Below, piece by piece: positions 26,601 through 37,900 of a stretch of 64,000 bases of DNA; positions within the stretch are counted from its first letter, which is position 1, and each line of letters begins with the position of its first letter. Source of the stretch: Mimachlamys varia (lineage: Eukaryota > Mollusca > Bivalvia > Pectinida > Pectinidae); the NCBI GenBank assembly GCA_947623455.1, contig OX392534.1:33175426-33239425 (forward strand), in the 5' to 3' direction. Position numbers and translations under genes: made by a program. Below the pieces are notes generated by a model. That model was not told the DNA's origin. It saw only the letters and a list, made by a program, of their open reading frames with translations, and did no database searches.

Positions 26601-29600
26601 TTTATGTAAATAACTTAATCGTTTCAAATAGCACTAGTATTTGTTCAGTTTTATATTGCATGGTATTCCGACATACATCACTTACATATTATTTACAAAT
26701 ATCCTAGAACAATGTCCTATTTACATGTAGTACTGTTGCCAGACTTATATTTGAATACAGACGTTTCATAGGTAGAATAATAGTATATCTCTGGGGACCA
26801 AGAACACTTTTGTTATTACTATGTTAATTACTGTATAATTCTAAAATATTTTAAGAAACGGAATCCCGTTAACTTAACCACTATGTTAATTGCTTGTATT
26901 TTATATATTTTATCTTTCAATATCAAAAGGCGACACAGGGGTATAGCTGGCCCTTGCTCCGAGCTCTGGACATGTATATATATAGCCCCATATGATAAAT
27001 TAGTGATTACTAAGGTAATACCTATATTTCTCATAACATGGACAGGGATATCCACATTTTCACCAGTGTGAGATTTTCTTATCTCACCCTAGGTTGAGAC
27101 AAGCTACACATGCTTTTTGCACATTCTCAGCAATTGTATGACATCGCAGCAACAATATGATGATGTCACGGCAAAAATACAATGACGTCACATCGACACC
27201 TCAATCACATCACATCAACATTGTCTTGCATTGATGTAACATCAATATTAGATATACATTAGGTTTAACAGGGTAAGAGAAAAATAATCATTCACCTCCT
27301 TGGTAGTGAGACAGGAAATCCCAACCCTCGGGGTAAGATTCTTAAGCTGCCCAACACTCAGCAAGCCCCGTGTTTGGCAACTGAAGAATTTTACCCTTCG
27401 GGTTGAGATTCCCCTGGCTCTCCCCTCGGGTTGAGATTCCCCTGTCTCACCCCCAAGGGGGTGAAAGATTCTTTTAATATTGATCGTGGTTAAAGTGAGA
27501 CCAAGAAAAAAATCAATAACTGATTTATGAATTCTGATATCTACATGTATATCATTCTTAATGTCAGAGGGTAAATAGAAAAGTAATTTCAAAACCGAGA
27601 CTAATCCGAAGGGTTATGACTATCACTATCTGATCCACTAAATATAGGTGGTGCTTGTGTATACGGAGAATCAGAATTCCTCCCTATATAAAAACATGTC
27701 ATCTTAGCGGCTTGTTCAAGAGTCCATCATTAACAAATGTTTTATAATATTACAATTTTTTGGGTTTTTTTTTTGATAATTCAAATTGAATATCTATTGG
27801 AATTAAGAACAAATATTTTCCTACCAACCTATACATGTAATCATGTCAAATCATAATTTTTTTACCAGTTCCCTATTATAGAACATATTTCCCCCCTTTG
27901 CTTCCATATCAATCTTTGAATCATAAAATGCGCAAGAAATAACTCACAGACAGCTTGGTCTATAAAATAATTGATGCAAACAGGCCTAAGTGTTATTACG
28001 GTGCCTATCATTTCCAGCACTGCCATACATCTTTGGTTTTCTTTTTTTTTTTTTTCAAAATGTAAATATTTTTTTTTATATCCCATCTGTATGTGACTAT
28101 TTTGAATTAAAAGGACGGTAAAATTTTGTTAATATTTTTCAAAATCATGAAAATTTCAGCAATTTGATAATTCACCTTCTAGCCTTGTTAAACTAACAAG
28201 GCTAATTCACTGTATAGTCCTATATAGTATATAGCACTAATGACTAACATTTTAATGGCCCTGTTTACCTGGTAAGGAAATCTAACTAACGATGGGCAAT
28301 TAAAATTTTTAAAAAACAAATTTACTTTCTGCTTGTACACACAATATCTACAGAATGGGTTGAGAATATAACGGTTGATTTGTTTTGTTGCTAGGGCTAG
28401 CACTGACAAACTGAATACACAAGTTTGGCCAATAAAAGCTTGTGGGAGCTATATCGCTTTAAAGTCAACAGACATTCAAGTGTAATGAACATAACACCCA
28501 GTCTACAGACAGGCTAAAAGTCTCACTTGTATACAGCAGGGGAAGTAATATCTCAATTTTGTAAAGAATCGGTGACAAAATGCTATTTAAAACATATCTA
28601 TCACTACTCGAGGGTTTGGTTCATATAGATATACGGGTAGTAGAATCAACAGTAGTAGACATATTGGTGAAACAAGAATTTAAAGTAACACTAAGTGTAT
28701 AGTTAGCACATCTATATATGTGTATTCCTTTAACATATATAACACTTTATAATAATACATAGAATTTCTGTCTCTATTTTAAGTTTGGTGAATTTATTCT
28801 GCTATTTAGTCAAAATTGTATAAATGCTTTCCGAAGTACAGTAAAAATTTGACAAGACTTTTTAACATGAGAATGCTAATTTTATTGATAATTCTAAATG
28901 AACCTGCATCACAAGAAGTCTTCTTCTCACACAGCACAGACAACTCAAGAACAAGTAAACGCTGACACCTATATATCTATATAGATATGTACTACACTGA
29001 TACCTTTATATATAGACTTGTACTACACTGACACCTCTATATATAGACATGTACTACACTGATACCTCTATATCTATATAGATATGTACTACACTGATAC
29101 CTTTATATATAGACTTGTACTACACTGACACCTCTATATATAGACATGTACTACACTGATACCTCTATATCTATATAGATATGTACTACACTGATACCTT
29201 TATATATAGACTTGTACTACACTGACACCTCTATATATAGACATGTACTACACTGATACCTCTATATCTATATAGATATGTACTACACTGACACCTCTAT
29301 ATATAGACATGTACTACACTGATACCTCTATATACAGACATGTACTACACTGACACATCTATATATAGACATGTACTTCACTGACACCTATATATATAGA
29401 CATGTACTACACTGACACCTCTATATATAGACATGTACTACACTGACACCTCTATATATAGACATGTACTACACTGAAACCTTTATTTATAGACATGTTC
29501 TATACTGACACCTCTATATATAGACATGTACTACACTGACACCTCTATATATAGACATGTACTACACTGACACCTCTATATATAGACATGTACTACACTG

Positions 29601-32600
29601 ACACCTCTATATATAGACATGTACTACACTGACACCTCTATATATAGACATGTACTACACTGACACCTCTATATATAGACATGTACTACACTGATACCTC
29701 TATATATAGACATGTACTACACTGATACCTCTATATATAGACATGTACTACACTGACACCTCTATATATAGACATGTACTACACTGACACCTCTATATAT
29801 AGACATGTACTACACTGACATCTCTACATATAGACATGTACTACACTGACACCTCTATATATAGACATGTACTACACTGACACCTCTATATATAGACATG
29901 TACTACACTGACACCTCTATATAAAGACATGTACTACACTGACATCTCTATATATAGACATGTACTACACTGACACCTCTATATATAGACATGTACTACA
30001 CTGACACCTCTATATATAGACATGTACTACACTGACACCTCTATATATAGACATGTACTACACTGATACCTCTATATATAGACATGTACTACACTGATAC
30101 CTCTATATATAGACATGTACTACACTGACACCTCTATATATAGACATGTACTACACTGACACCTTTATATATAGACATGTACTACACTGACACCTCTATA
30201 TATAGACATGTACTACACTGACACCTCTATATATAGACATGTACTACACTGACACCTCTATATATAGACATGTACTACACTGACACCTCTATATATAGAC
30301 ATGTACTACACTGACACCTCTATATATAGACATGTACTACACTGACATCTCTATATATAGACATGTACTACACTGACACCTTTATATAAAGACATGTACT
30401 ACACTGACATCTCTATATATAGACATGTACTACACTGACACCTTTATATATAGACATGTACTACACTGACATCTCTATATATAGACATGTACTACACTGA
30501 CACCTCTATATATAGACATGTACTTCACTGACACCTCTATATATAGACATGTACTACACTGACACCTCTATATATAGACATGCACTACACTGACACCTCT
30601 AAAGACATGTACTACACTGACACCTCTATATATACATGTACTACACTGACACCCCTATATGTAGACATGTACTACACTGACACCCCTATATACAGACATG
30701 TACTACACTGACACCCCTATATATATGCCATACTGACACCTTATGTATAGACATATACACTGTCTGCCTGAAATCTCTATATATTGCAGTGATCAATTTA
30801 CAATTTATTTCCATGGGTCCTTTTTGTAAACATTGCTGAAAACTATGGGTCCCACAATGTTAAATTGAAGTATTTCCAGAATTTCTATGAGTACTGGACT
30901 CGGGACTTGCATTTAGATTGATCACTGTATTGACATTTGGTTTGGTTTATTTAATTTGACGTCCTATTAACAACCAGGGCCATTTCAGGACGTGCCGGGT
31001 TTTGAAGGTGGAGGAAAGCCGGAGTACCCAGAGAAAAACCACAGACCTACAGTCAGTATCTGGCACACTGCCTCACATGGGATTTGAACTCGCAACCCAG
31101 AGGTGGAAGGCTAGTGGTAGAATGTCGGAACAACTTAACCATTCGGCCACCACGGCCCCTCCATATATTGACATTAGGTAAGAGTGACATTTCAATACAA
31201 AGTTCAACATGCAACAGATATATCTTCAAAGTTTAGTATACCATATACTTATAAATTAAAAAAAAAAAATACAATAAAAAAAATTGCCTTGTTTAAAGGT
31301 GCTGACAAAATTTGAATGCTATTGCTAGTCAAGAACACTTCAGTTATAATAGTTACTTTAAATTTTAATGTAACACTTTGAAAAATGCAGATTACTTAAA
31401 CCTGTTATAATGGATTAACACTGGCAAGTGGTAATGCAATAATTCCTCTGATTATAAGGATACGCTATACTTTATATTGTTGACACAGATCTAGATCACC
31501 TATGGGTTTTGTTTACTGTAGCCCTTGTGTGCTGGTCATCTAAACTGCTATACACCTAACGACATCTGTAAATCTTACCTGTGTTTTATTACCTGTACAG
31601 GTAAGACTGATTGTGTTTATTACCTGTACAGGTAAGACTGATTTGTAAACAATCTCCTTGTAAGGTATTGTTATAGTGATGTGTATCAGACCCCAATATA
31701 ACACTCTGGATACAATCACTATCTCAGCAACAAAAACGTTTTAAGATTAGTCAACTTAACATGTTTTAAAGAAATATGTATAAGTCATTCATCTCAAATG
31801 ATCTTATTTGTACTTAAACATAAATCATGTAACAGAATAATTTGTCAAAATAAACTACCTGCGGTAACATTTAACATTTTTTTTATAACTAAAAGGAATG
31901 TTGTAAAACAATTTACATTTATTTATTTTTAATGTTAAGAAAACTAGACTGATCCAAGTCTGCAAAAGTATTGCTTTATGAATAAAGATTTAAATTTATA
32001 AGGACCACATTAGCAAGGCTGAATCTTATATTGATATCATAATGTATTTAACAAATATTGTCCATAGCTTTCCCTCCCAAATATTGGAATTGTAACAGAA
32101 AAGTGCATTTTAAACCTTTTATTCATAACAATATGCCTTAAAAAGATATGCCAAGTTTTGGAACAAACAGGATGAGCTTGTTTACTGGTCTGAAGGAAAT
32201 TAAACTTTAAAAGGATTGTATTTTATGCATGTACAGATATATCCTTTACAAGAATGTACACTATAATTTCAATAAAATCATATTTAAATATGCAAACAAT
32301 ATTTCTCTCATATCAAACATCTTTATATATATATATATGTATTATTGAAAATTAAAATCATGTTCAAACTAGATAGAAAATCCAATTTAAATGACTACTG
32401 TGATAAGGAGAAGAATGTTTCTCTGATAAAGTTAATATTTTCTTCACATGTTATCGTACAATGTATGGACATAAATTATGTCAGTCTTCTGACAAGCAGG
32501 AACCTCTGGTGTATAGATTTGTGCTTTAGCAGTGATTTCTTTACAGTAAATCATTGCAGTAGTGAATTACACTACATTTACTGAGAAGCAACAACTTTAA

Positions 32601-34060
32601 GTACCTATGACTACCAAATACCAAACCAAACATAGTGGTACATGAGGTCATCACTTTTTGTGTTGTCAGATGTTTTAGGTTATAAATTTAATTACGATAT
32701 AACCTGAAAAACTTTAAGCATTGGGGGAATTGACAAAATTACAAATTATTTATACTTAAGTTTTGTTGATAAATTTTGTGGAATGGAAATGAAATGTCAA
32801 AAGTTGAACAAATAACTTGAAAACTCAAATCTCATCCAAAGTCAACACTATTTTTTGATACTTTGAAATCTTGTTTTATTTCCATTGGAGGTTGTGTTGA
32901 TAAATCAAGGTTTATTATTGCAGTGTTGATATAATTAATCAATGATTTGCAAATGCAAAAAAAAAAAAGTTGTACCGGGTATGTGACTTAATTAGATCCA
33001 ACATCTACAACAAAAATCATCATATGACACGGTCACAGAATGTAGTTCATTGTTTCAAAAGCTCAATCAGCACGGCCAACATTCATTTTTACTTTGGAAA
33101 ATATATTATCTTGTCATTAAAAAGGACACATATATACAACAAGGATGTAGATCCTTTTTATCTTGAGAAAATCCTTAACTCAGAAAACTAATTAATAATA
33201 CCAAACCATAGTGTGTCGATTATCAGAGTTGAATCTGAGGGACAACTTACCTTAGACCTGTTGAAGAATTTCTTTGGTGGTTGTGGTCTTGCAAGATTGC
33301 GATATTCGTTACAGAAGTCATTCCTAGATTTGCTGCGGAAATGGCCATAGTATCCAGATGGAAACTGAAAAAATTAGATGCATTGATTACAATGTTGAGA
33401 AGTAGGCCTATACTGTACAGTACAGCAAGGATAATTCTTCATCAAATCAAACTTATTCTTACAAGTTACATAGTGTGACCACTAAACTAACATATGATTA
33501 TAAACTTGTATCTTTGAAGTTAAGGGGAATATCAGATATCGTCATTGTTAAAGCAAACAAATTATAATATGTATACATATTTGTTTGTCATAACAATAAT
33601 GATGTCTGATATATTCCCCTATCATACAATAAACTGAGCATATTAATTAACATGCTAATATACACACCTCCCCTCCATTAAGCTTCCCAACCTGCCACTC
33701 CCCCAAAATAACCCCCTCACAAAAGCACTAAGGTAAAATAGAAAGCAATAATGTAAAATTGGGACGATAAAAACAAGCTCCTATCCAATACACCTCCCCT
33801 CCCTCTCATTTAACTAGTCTATCTAGCCCAAAAAATTATTTCATTATCACTGGTTTATTTATTGTTGACAGGTGCCATGCATACACAACAACAATATAAA
33901 CAAATGTAACTACATCCCGCTACTGCTTTTACCAACAATTCACGCTTTTACTTGTGATTCTGATCGTTGAACGGTAGGAGCTAATTACTTAAATCTACTG
34001 TCATGACTGTTTGCTTACCCACGTTCCGACGATTTGTTCCGTCATTTTCTTTTTTGCCAT
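13913..34060 (-). CDS. Gene 1: unrecognised 316-aa protein, 4 coding exons
   Basis: Coding exons on the minus strand are 34060-34019, 33364-33251, 15358-15281 and 14629-13913. All junctions are GT-AG and all four exons join in phase 0, giving 14+38+26+238 = 316 residues. The start MAKKKMTEQIVGTW is followed by FPSGYYGHFRSKSRNDF, then HVFSHHDNRESF, then a basic, Tyr/Trp-containing region (ETYNFKRDFITWMPEKEY, STYKVDFKNKK). The last 80 or so residues are Pro/Ala/Ser-rich and probably disordered. No signal peptide or membrane segment is visible. I do not recognise the family; the short Tyr/Phe/Arg motifs loosely recall small ciliary microtubule-inner proteins, which is only a guess. The second intron is 17.9 kb and loaded with satellites. 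The promoter region is shared head-to-head with gene 2. Confidence 0.75.
14741..14769 (+). repeat. Poly-T/poly-G junction
   Basis: Fifteen T followed directly by fourteen G, inside gene 1 intron 3. A simple homopolymer pair and a likely length-variable site. Confidence 0.85.
15811..16032 (+). repeat. Tandem duplication of about 110 bp
   Basis: Two adjacent units share 'agacaggtgtg', 'gtaataaatctac' and a strongly conserved half, 'caaagacaactactatcag' followed by 'ttttcaaacgttggcg'. The divergence lies mainly in the first half of each unit. Located in the giant intron of gene 1. Confidence 0.8.
18392..18457 (+). repeat. 33-bp tandem duplication
   Basis: The unit 'gcttcatgttaagctagtg' plus 'tatacttaaa' occurs twice, exactly, 33 bp apart. 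It abuts the left end of the TIR element at 18449-19581, so the duplication overlaps that insertion site. Confidence 0.85.
18449..19581. mobile_element. TIR element bounded by TTAA, about 1.13 kb
   Basis: The left end TTAAAGCTGACAATGCAA is mirrored by TTGCATTGTCAGCTTTAA on the right. The terminal inverted repeats run about 200 bp with high similarity: 'ctgagatgcccccttacag', 'cattttagtttttgcct' and 'gggtataaaaggca' all recur inverted. The core has no recognisable transposase, so it is a non-autonomous DNA element. TTAA at both ends may be a piggyBac-type target duplication or simply part of the palindrome; one copy cannot tell. Confidence 0.7.
19790..20400. repeat. Degenerate dispersed repeat cluster
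   Basis: Loosely repeated blocks occur here: 'ccaaacagt' with 'ctggtttgtaaaggtagga', 'gggaccaacatgttttggcc', and 'tataaaggacacaagtcta' with its approximate inverse 'tcctttatagacaggtttt'. The 'gggaccaa...tgttttggcc' block recurs near 53479 in GPKOW intron 4, so it is dispersed. Confidence 0.45.
20695..22607 (+). repeat. Satellite 1: about 147-bp monomer with nuclear-receptor motifs
   Basis: Thirteen monomers, spaced 145-149 bp or 156 bp when an extra 'gcaaaataaa' is present. Each carries 'gtaggtcagaggtcaaaat', then GGTCAnnnTGACC, 'cgcgacacaccgccttccc', 'ccatactaccaagtattaa' and 'tagtgtaggagatagagcc'. GGTCA of the palindrome begins at 20855, 21011, 21160, 21305, 21461, 21607, 21753, 21900, 22056, 22202, 22348 and 22494; the first, partial monomer (near 20707) has one mismatch. 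Open frames through it are by-products of the repeat. Confidence 0.9.
22608..22681 (+). repeat. (GGAC)n plus GC-rich hairpin terminus
   Basis: Satellite 1 ends in 'aaggacggacggacggacgg', then a hairpin in which TAGTCCCCC pairs with GGGGGACTA around CCGG..CCGG. The inverse block 'agtcccccaccgg' lies at about 20118, upstream of the satellite, so 20118-22681 may be one element. Similar (GGAC)n-hairpin ends occur at 58263-58335 and 60478-60545. Confidence 0.7.
23262..25600 (-). repeat. Satellite 2: 28-bp tandem array, about 80 copies
   Basis: The plus-strand unit is 'agcttacagttaagtctgaa' plus 'gggtctat', with sub-types in which the spacer reads 'gtggctat', 'gaggctatggctcac' or 'gggtcttt'. Sub-types cluster in blocks, implying segmental duplication within the array. 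On the minus strand, the sense of gene 1, the unit reads 'cccttcagacttaactgtaa' then 'gctatag', resembling splice signals. Lies in gene 1 intron 2. Confidence 0.9.
26072..26215 (+). mobile_element. Retroelement C-terminal remnant
   Basis: The frame reads KVLDRESNLLKRQIKEAIWI, then RCSEPVLNRDEGAH and ends at TAG. The pattern 'V-DRE....R.IKEAI.IR.....NRDEG' is typical of the C-terminal end of the animal retroelement polyproteins that carry the RT block described at 1574-2600. The preceding segment contains 'tgacgtttcaatgactag' and 'accttcatcagac', which are also usual there. Only the C-terminus is left; it is on the strand opposite gene 1. Confidence 0.5.
27041..27476. mobile_element. Dispersed element D1, copy 1 (CRE-bearing)
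   Basis: About 435 bp, collinear with 51599-52048: 'gacagggatatccacatttt', 'gagattttcttatctcac', 'caatgacgtcacatcgac', 'cattgtcttgcattgatgta', 'gtgtttggcaact' and 'ctcgggttgagatt'. TCTCAC/GTGAGA blocks recur inverted near both ends. No coding capacity, so a non-autonomous element. Confidence 0.75.
28960..30730 (+). repeat. Satellite 3: 31-bp tandem array with higher-order start
   Basis: The unit is 'gacatgtactacactgacac' plus 'ctctatatata', with about 56 copies. The first 300 bp form a higher-order repeat of about 97 bp: three unit variants (with 'tatctatatagatatg', 'agacttgtac' and 'agacatgtac') repeat in the same order, the first variant recurring at 28974, 29071, 29168 and 29265. The rest is nearly homogeneous. 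The array decays near 30600-30730. In gene 1 intron 2. Confidence 0.9.
30938..31160 (-). repeat. tRNA-derived SINE, family B (copy 1)
   Basis: Read on the minus strand, the head has an A-box-like 'tggccgaatggttaag' and B-box-like 'gttgcgagttcaaatcc', with the long-variable-arm look of tRNA-Ser/Leu. The body contains 'gtttttctctgggtactcc' and 'ggctttcctccacc', with a conserved end 'ggttgttaataggacgtc'. A second full copy is at 58711-58927, with partial copies at 54412-54528 and 9-118. Confidence 0.75.
31581..31640. repeat. Duplicated 16-bp perfect palindrome
   Basis: TTACCTGTACAGGTAA occurs at 31589-31604 and 31620-31635 inside a 31-bp direct duplication. Each palindrome gives CAG|GTAAG-like donor sequence on both strands. 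Confidence 0.85.
31650..33240. other. Gene 1 intron 2, unique part
   Basis: AT-rich intron sequence upstream of satellite 3 in gene 1's direction. Open frames at 32345-32584 and 32970-33191 have no motif or splice support. Confidence 0.5.
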
Positions 34061-34992
34061 CCTCTGCAGGACGGGCAATGTAAATCCGGTTTGTCACACC
34101 GATATAACTCAGTTGGTAATATTTATGTTCATTAAAGAAATCATCCGGGCCTTTGACTTAATTCTTTATCAGATGATCTCGTGGGGGCCTGAACTCGAGT
34201 TACCAAGAAGCCCGGTTTCAATGCGAGTGTTAATGGCGGTGTAAACAAATCGTAGCTAGTGATGGTTACGCTAAGCCAATCAATAGCGCTGTCTTATCCC
34301 AGCAAGGTGCCCGGAGTTCATTCGGAACGCTGTGGATCTTTAGACTGTCTCAGCAGTAAAGTCCAAATACACACCGATTTACCAGCTGATGTCGTCTGCT
34401 GAAGATTGCAGAAGTTAGACTTTATGGGATGCGAGACAGATATTTACTTTTATTGCACACAGACATTGTATTTCATTTTGCCAAGGTTATTTCTATGACA
34501 ACATTGTTTATTTTGTATTGTACGCATGTATTGTAATGGGCTCTACTAAATTGGACAAAAACTGTCAAAACTGATTTCTTTTCTTTTCAATATTTAGCTG
34601 GTCAGATTGTCAGAACCCTTTGCCTTTGGACTAAGATAATTCATACACTTTTTTGCAGGTTTTCCGTTGAAGTCGTCCCTATTTCAAGCATAGAAAATGA
34701 AAAGGACCCCACTAATTTTCGGGAATCCGATTAAAACTTGCAGAAGGACTCAATTTATTTATGAAAGGAATCCCACTGATTCCCAGTACAAATCCTGATA
34801 TACTGAAAGTAAATTGCATTCATGATCATCATATAACTTGTCCGAAGGGTCTGACTTTTTGACCCGCTGAATTTTGAGACAGCTGGTGGTTACAGTACTT
34901 CCTCTATATTTAGGGAGTAAGAGAGTCGGAACCCTGCGAACTAGTCCTGACTACATTTATATCAAAGTATTTTCCCTGTTTTAGGTGACGTC
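34061..34992. promoter_or_regulatory. Divergent promoter region, genes 1 and 2
   Basis: The ATGs of gene 1 (34060, minus) and gene 2 (34993, plus) are 932 bp apart and point away from each other. The half nearest gene 1 is less AT-rich than its flanks, with several CpGs (34020-34340). No clear TATA box was found on either side. Shared control is inferred from geometry; a 5' non-coding exon for either gene is not excluded. Confidence 0.4.
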
Positions 34993-37900
34993 ATGTATCT
35001 AAATCAACTTACAACCAGGGAACTATTTTCTAATAACTTAAGGTAAGCAATAACAGGAGGAAGCAATCAAATATCAGATTTATATATTAAATTCATGTTT
35101 TGGTGCAATAAAAATTATTTTAGCTGGGAGTGTAAGCTTATGTACATGTTTAATTTTTTACAAGCACTAGACCTTCTGAGGGCCCCTGCACTTCAATCTT
35201 TGTAGGAATAAAACAAATATCATTAAGAAAAATGTTCTCTCATTGTTGGTGCATGAGTTGTCTTAATGTGGGAGAAAACAAGAGAACCTTGAGAAAGCCC
35301 ACGTGGTCCAGCTGGTGACGTCCCCATGCCTTTTTTGCATCTGATTGGGGAATTGAAACCTGCCATGGCCACCTTTGTGAAAAGCAGACGTGCTATCAGT
35401 ATCAACTGTGCCATCCAACAAATCCTTACAAAGGATCGAGGAACACCCAACTTTCAAAGTCTTTTTGTCTCAACCTGAGCCTAGCATTTGCTGATATATT
35501 CCAGGGATGCAGAGAGTGAAAACGGCCAGGATACCCAACCCCAACCTTGCTGTTGCGTCTCCCTAGGCACTAGTCCTCATATGACCCTGGCTAATGTATC
35601 TCCCTTAGGCAGCAGTCCCCATGACCCTGGCTATTGTATCTCCCTAGGCAGCAATCCCCATGACCCTGGCTAATGTATCTCCCCTAGGCACCCTTCCCCA
35701 TGACCCTGGCTAATGTATCTCCCTATGCATCCTTTCCCATGACCCTGGCTAATGTATCTCCCTTAGACAGCAGTCCCCATGACCCTGGCTAATGTATCTC
35801 CATAGGCAGCGGTCCCCATGACCCTGACTAATGTATCTCCCTAGGCAGCAGTCCACATGACCCTGGCTAATGTATCTCCCTTAGGTAGCAGTCCCCTTGA
35901 CCCTGACTAATGTATCCCCTTAGGCAGCAGTCCACATGACCCTGACTAATGTATCTCCCTAGGTAGCAGTCCACATGACCCTGACTAATGTATCTCCCTA
36001 GGTAGCAGTCCACATGACCCTGACTAATGTATCTCCCTAGGCACCCTTCCCCATGACCCTGGCTAATGTATCTCCCGAAGCAGCATTCTCCATTGCCCTG
36101 GCTAATGTATCTCACTTAGTCAGCAGTCCCATTGACCCTGGCTAATGTATCTCCATAGTCAGCAGTCCCCATGACCCTGGCTAATGGATCTCCCTATAGG
36201 CAGCAGTCCCCATGACCCTGGCTAATGGATCTCCCTATAGGCAGCAGTCCCCATGACCCTGGCTAATGGATCTCCCTATAGGCAGCAGTACTAGTCCCCA
36301 TGACCCTGGCTAATGTATAAATATCCATAGGCAGCAGTCCCCATGACCCTGGCTAATGTATCTCACTCAGCAGTCCCCATGACCCTGGCTAATGTATCTC
36401 CCTTAGGCAGCAGTCCCCATGACCCTGGCTATTGTATCTCCCTAGGTAGCAGTCCACATGACCCTGACTAATGTATCTCCCTAGGCAGCAGTCCACATGA
36501 CCCTGGCTAATGTATCTCCTCCCTAGGCAGCAGTCCCCATGACCCTGGCTAATGTATCTCCCTTAGGCAGCAGTCCACATGACCCTGACTAATGTATCTC
36601 CCTTAGGTAGCAGTCCCCATGACCCTGGCTAATGTATCCCCTTAGGCAGCACTCTCCATGACCCTGGCTAATGTATCTCCCTATGCGTCCTTCCCAATGA
36701 CCCTGGCTTATGCGTCTCCCTAGGCAGGGGTCTCCATGACACTGACTAATGGATCTCCCTAGGCAGTAGTCCCCATGACCCTGGCTAATGTATCTCCCTT
36801 AGGCAGCAGTCTCAATGACCCTGGCTAATGTATCTCCCTTAGGCAGCAGTCTCAATGACCCTGGCTAATGTATCTCCCTAGGCAGCAGTCCCCATTAATG
36901 GCATTATGACCATGGCTGTTGTGTTTCCCTTAGGACACCCTTCCCACATGACCCTGGCTGTTCGAAGATATTTAATAAAAACAAAAATATTTTCAATATT
37001 TTCAAGATTTTCTGGGCAAGATCCTCATAGGTTAAGCCATCGGAGTTGCATGCTGTCTCTTCCTGCAGTGGTGTACCCGACCACACATTAAGGCTTATTG
37101 CTTTGATGGTTTGCTGATTTCTTAATCTTTATGCAGTAATGAATACATTTTCTAGATGCTCAGCATCCATATTTGGTTTGTCATTATGGTTGGTTTCAAG
37201 GTTGATAGCATGATGCAACAATTGTTTGTTGACAACAAGACTTATTGAATGTTAAAGTCGCTTGTTTATGTGCATACAAGAAGAATTAAGTCTCCCTCAT
37301 TCAGCCACAACACCATATATAGCCAATGCAATCCCTAACAGTTGTACCCTTTTTCAGAATTCTGCTATTGGTTCATGTAAATAACTTCCACATTTTATTA
37401 TACCATCCATGTTCAGATTCATAACCCAACATTTTTTGTATTTATTCTGCAGCGAGAGACATGAGTATGCTGAAGCAAATGAAAGCTTTTCTCAACAACT
37501 ACAGAATTCGCAGTACAATGAGATGATGACTCAAAACTCTCAGGATGCTTTCAATTCTCAACAGCTCTCCAGTGGGTCAGAAGTACAAAGTGTATGAAAC
37601 TTTCTTTACTCAGCATAAATTACAATATACCATACAATATTTCTTTTTGTCAAAATTGTCATACTTGGAACAACAATGTTCAATATTTTATATTTTATAG
37701 ATTGAAGTTAACAAAATTCTATATGTTTAAAAAATGTCTAGTTTTTTCATTGTTATCAGTTTAGAGTAATCAATATTTAATCAGAATATGTGTGTAAAAA
37801 TATTTTCTTTTCCAGTCCCAGGGACGCAGAAGATTCTTAGATAATTACATGTCTGTAAATGGCAGCCATCCATCTAGAGGACATGGAAATATTCACCAAA

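Noticed and set aside
23262..30730. CRISPR-like appearance of tandem repeats
   Set aside because: Units are contiguous, without unique spacers, in a eukaryotic intron; these are satellites.
32345..33191. 79-aa and 73-aa plus-strand frames
   Set aside because: AT-rich chance frames in gene 1's intron without motif, composition shift or splice sites.
35867..36115. 82-aa minus-strand frame with ISQGH repeats
   Set aside because: It is the 39-bp satellite translated; a 39-bp unit keeps frame automatically. No splice or start context.
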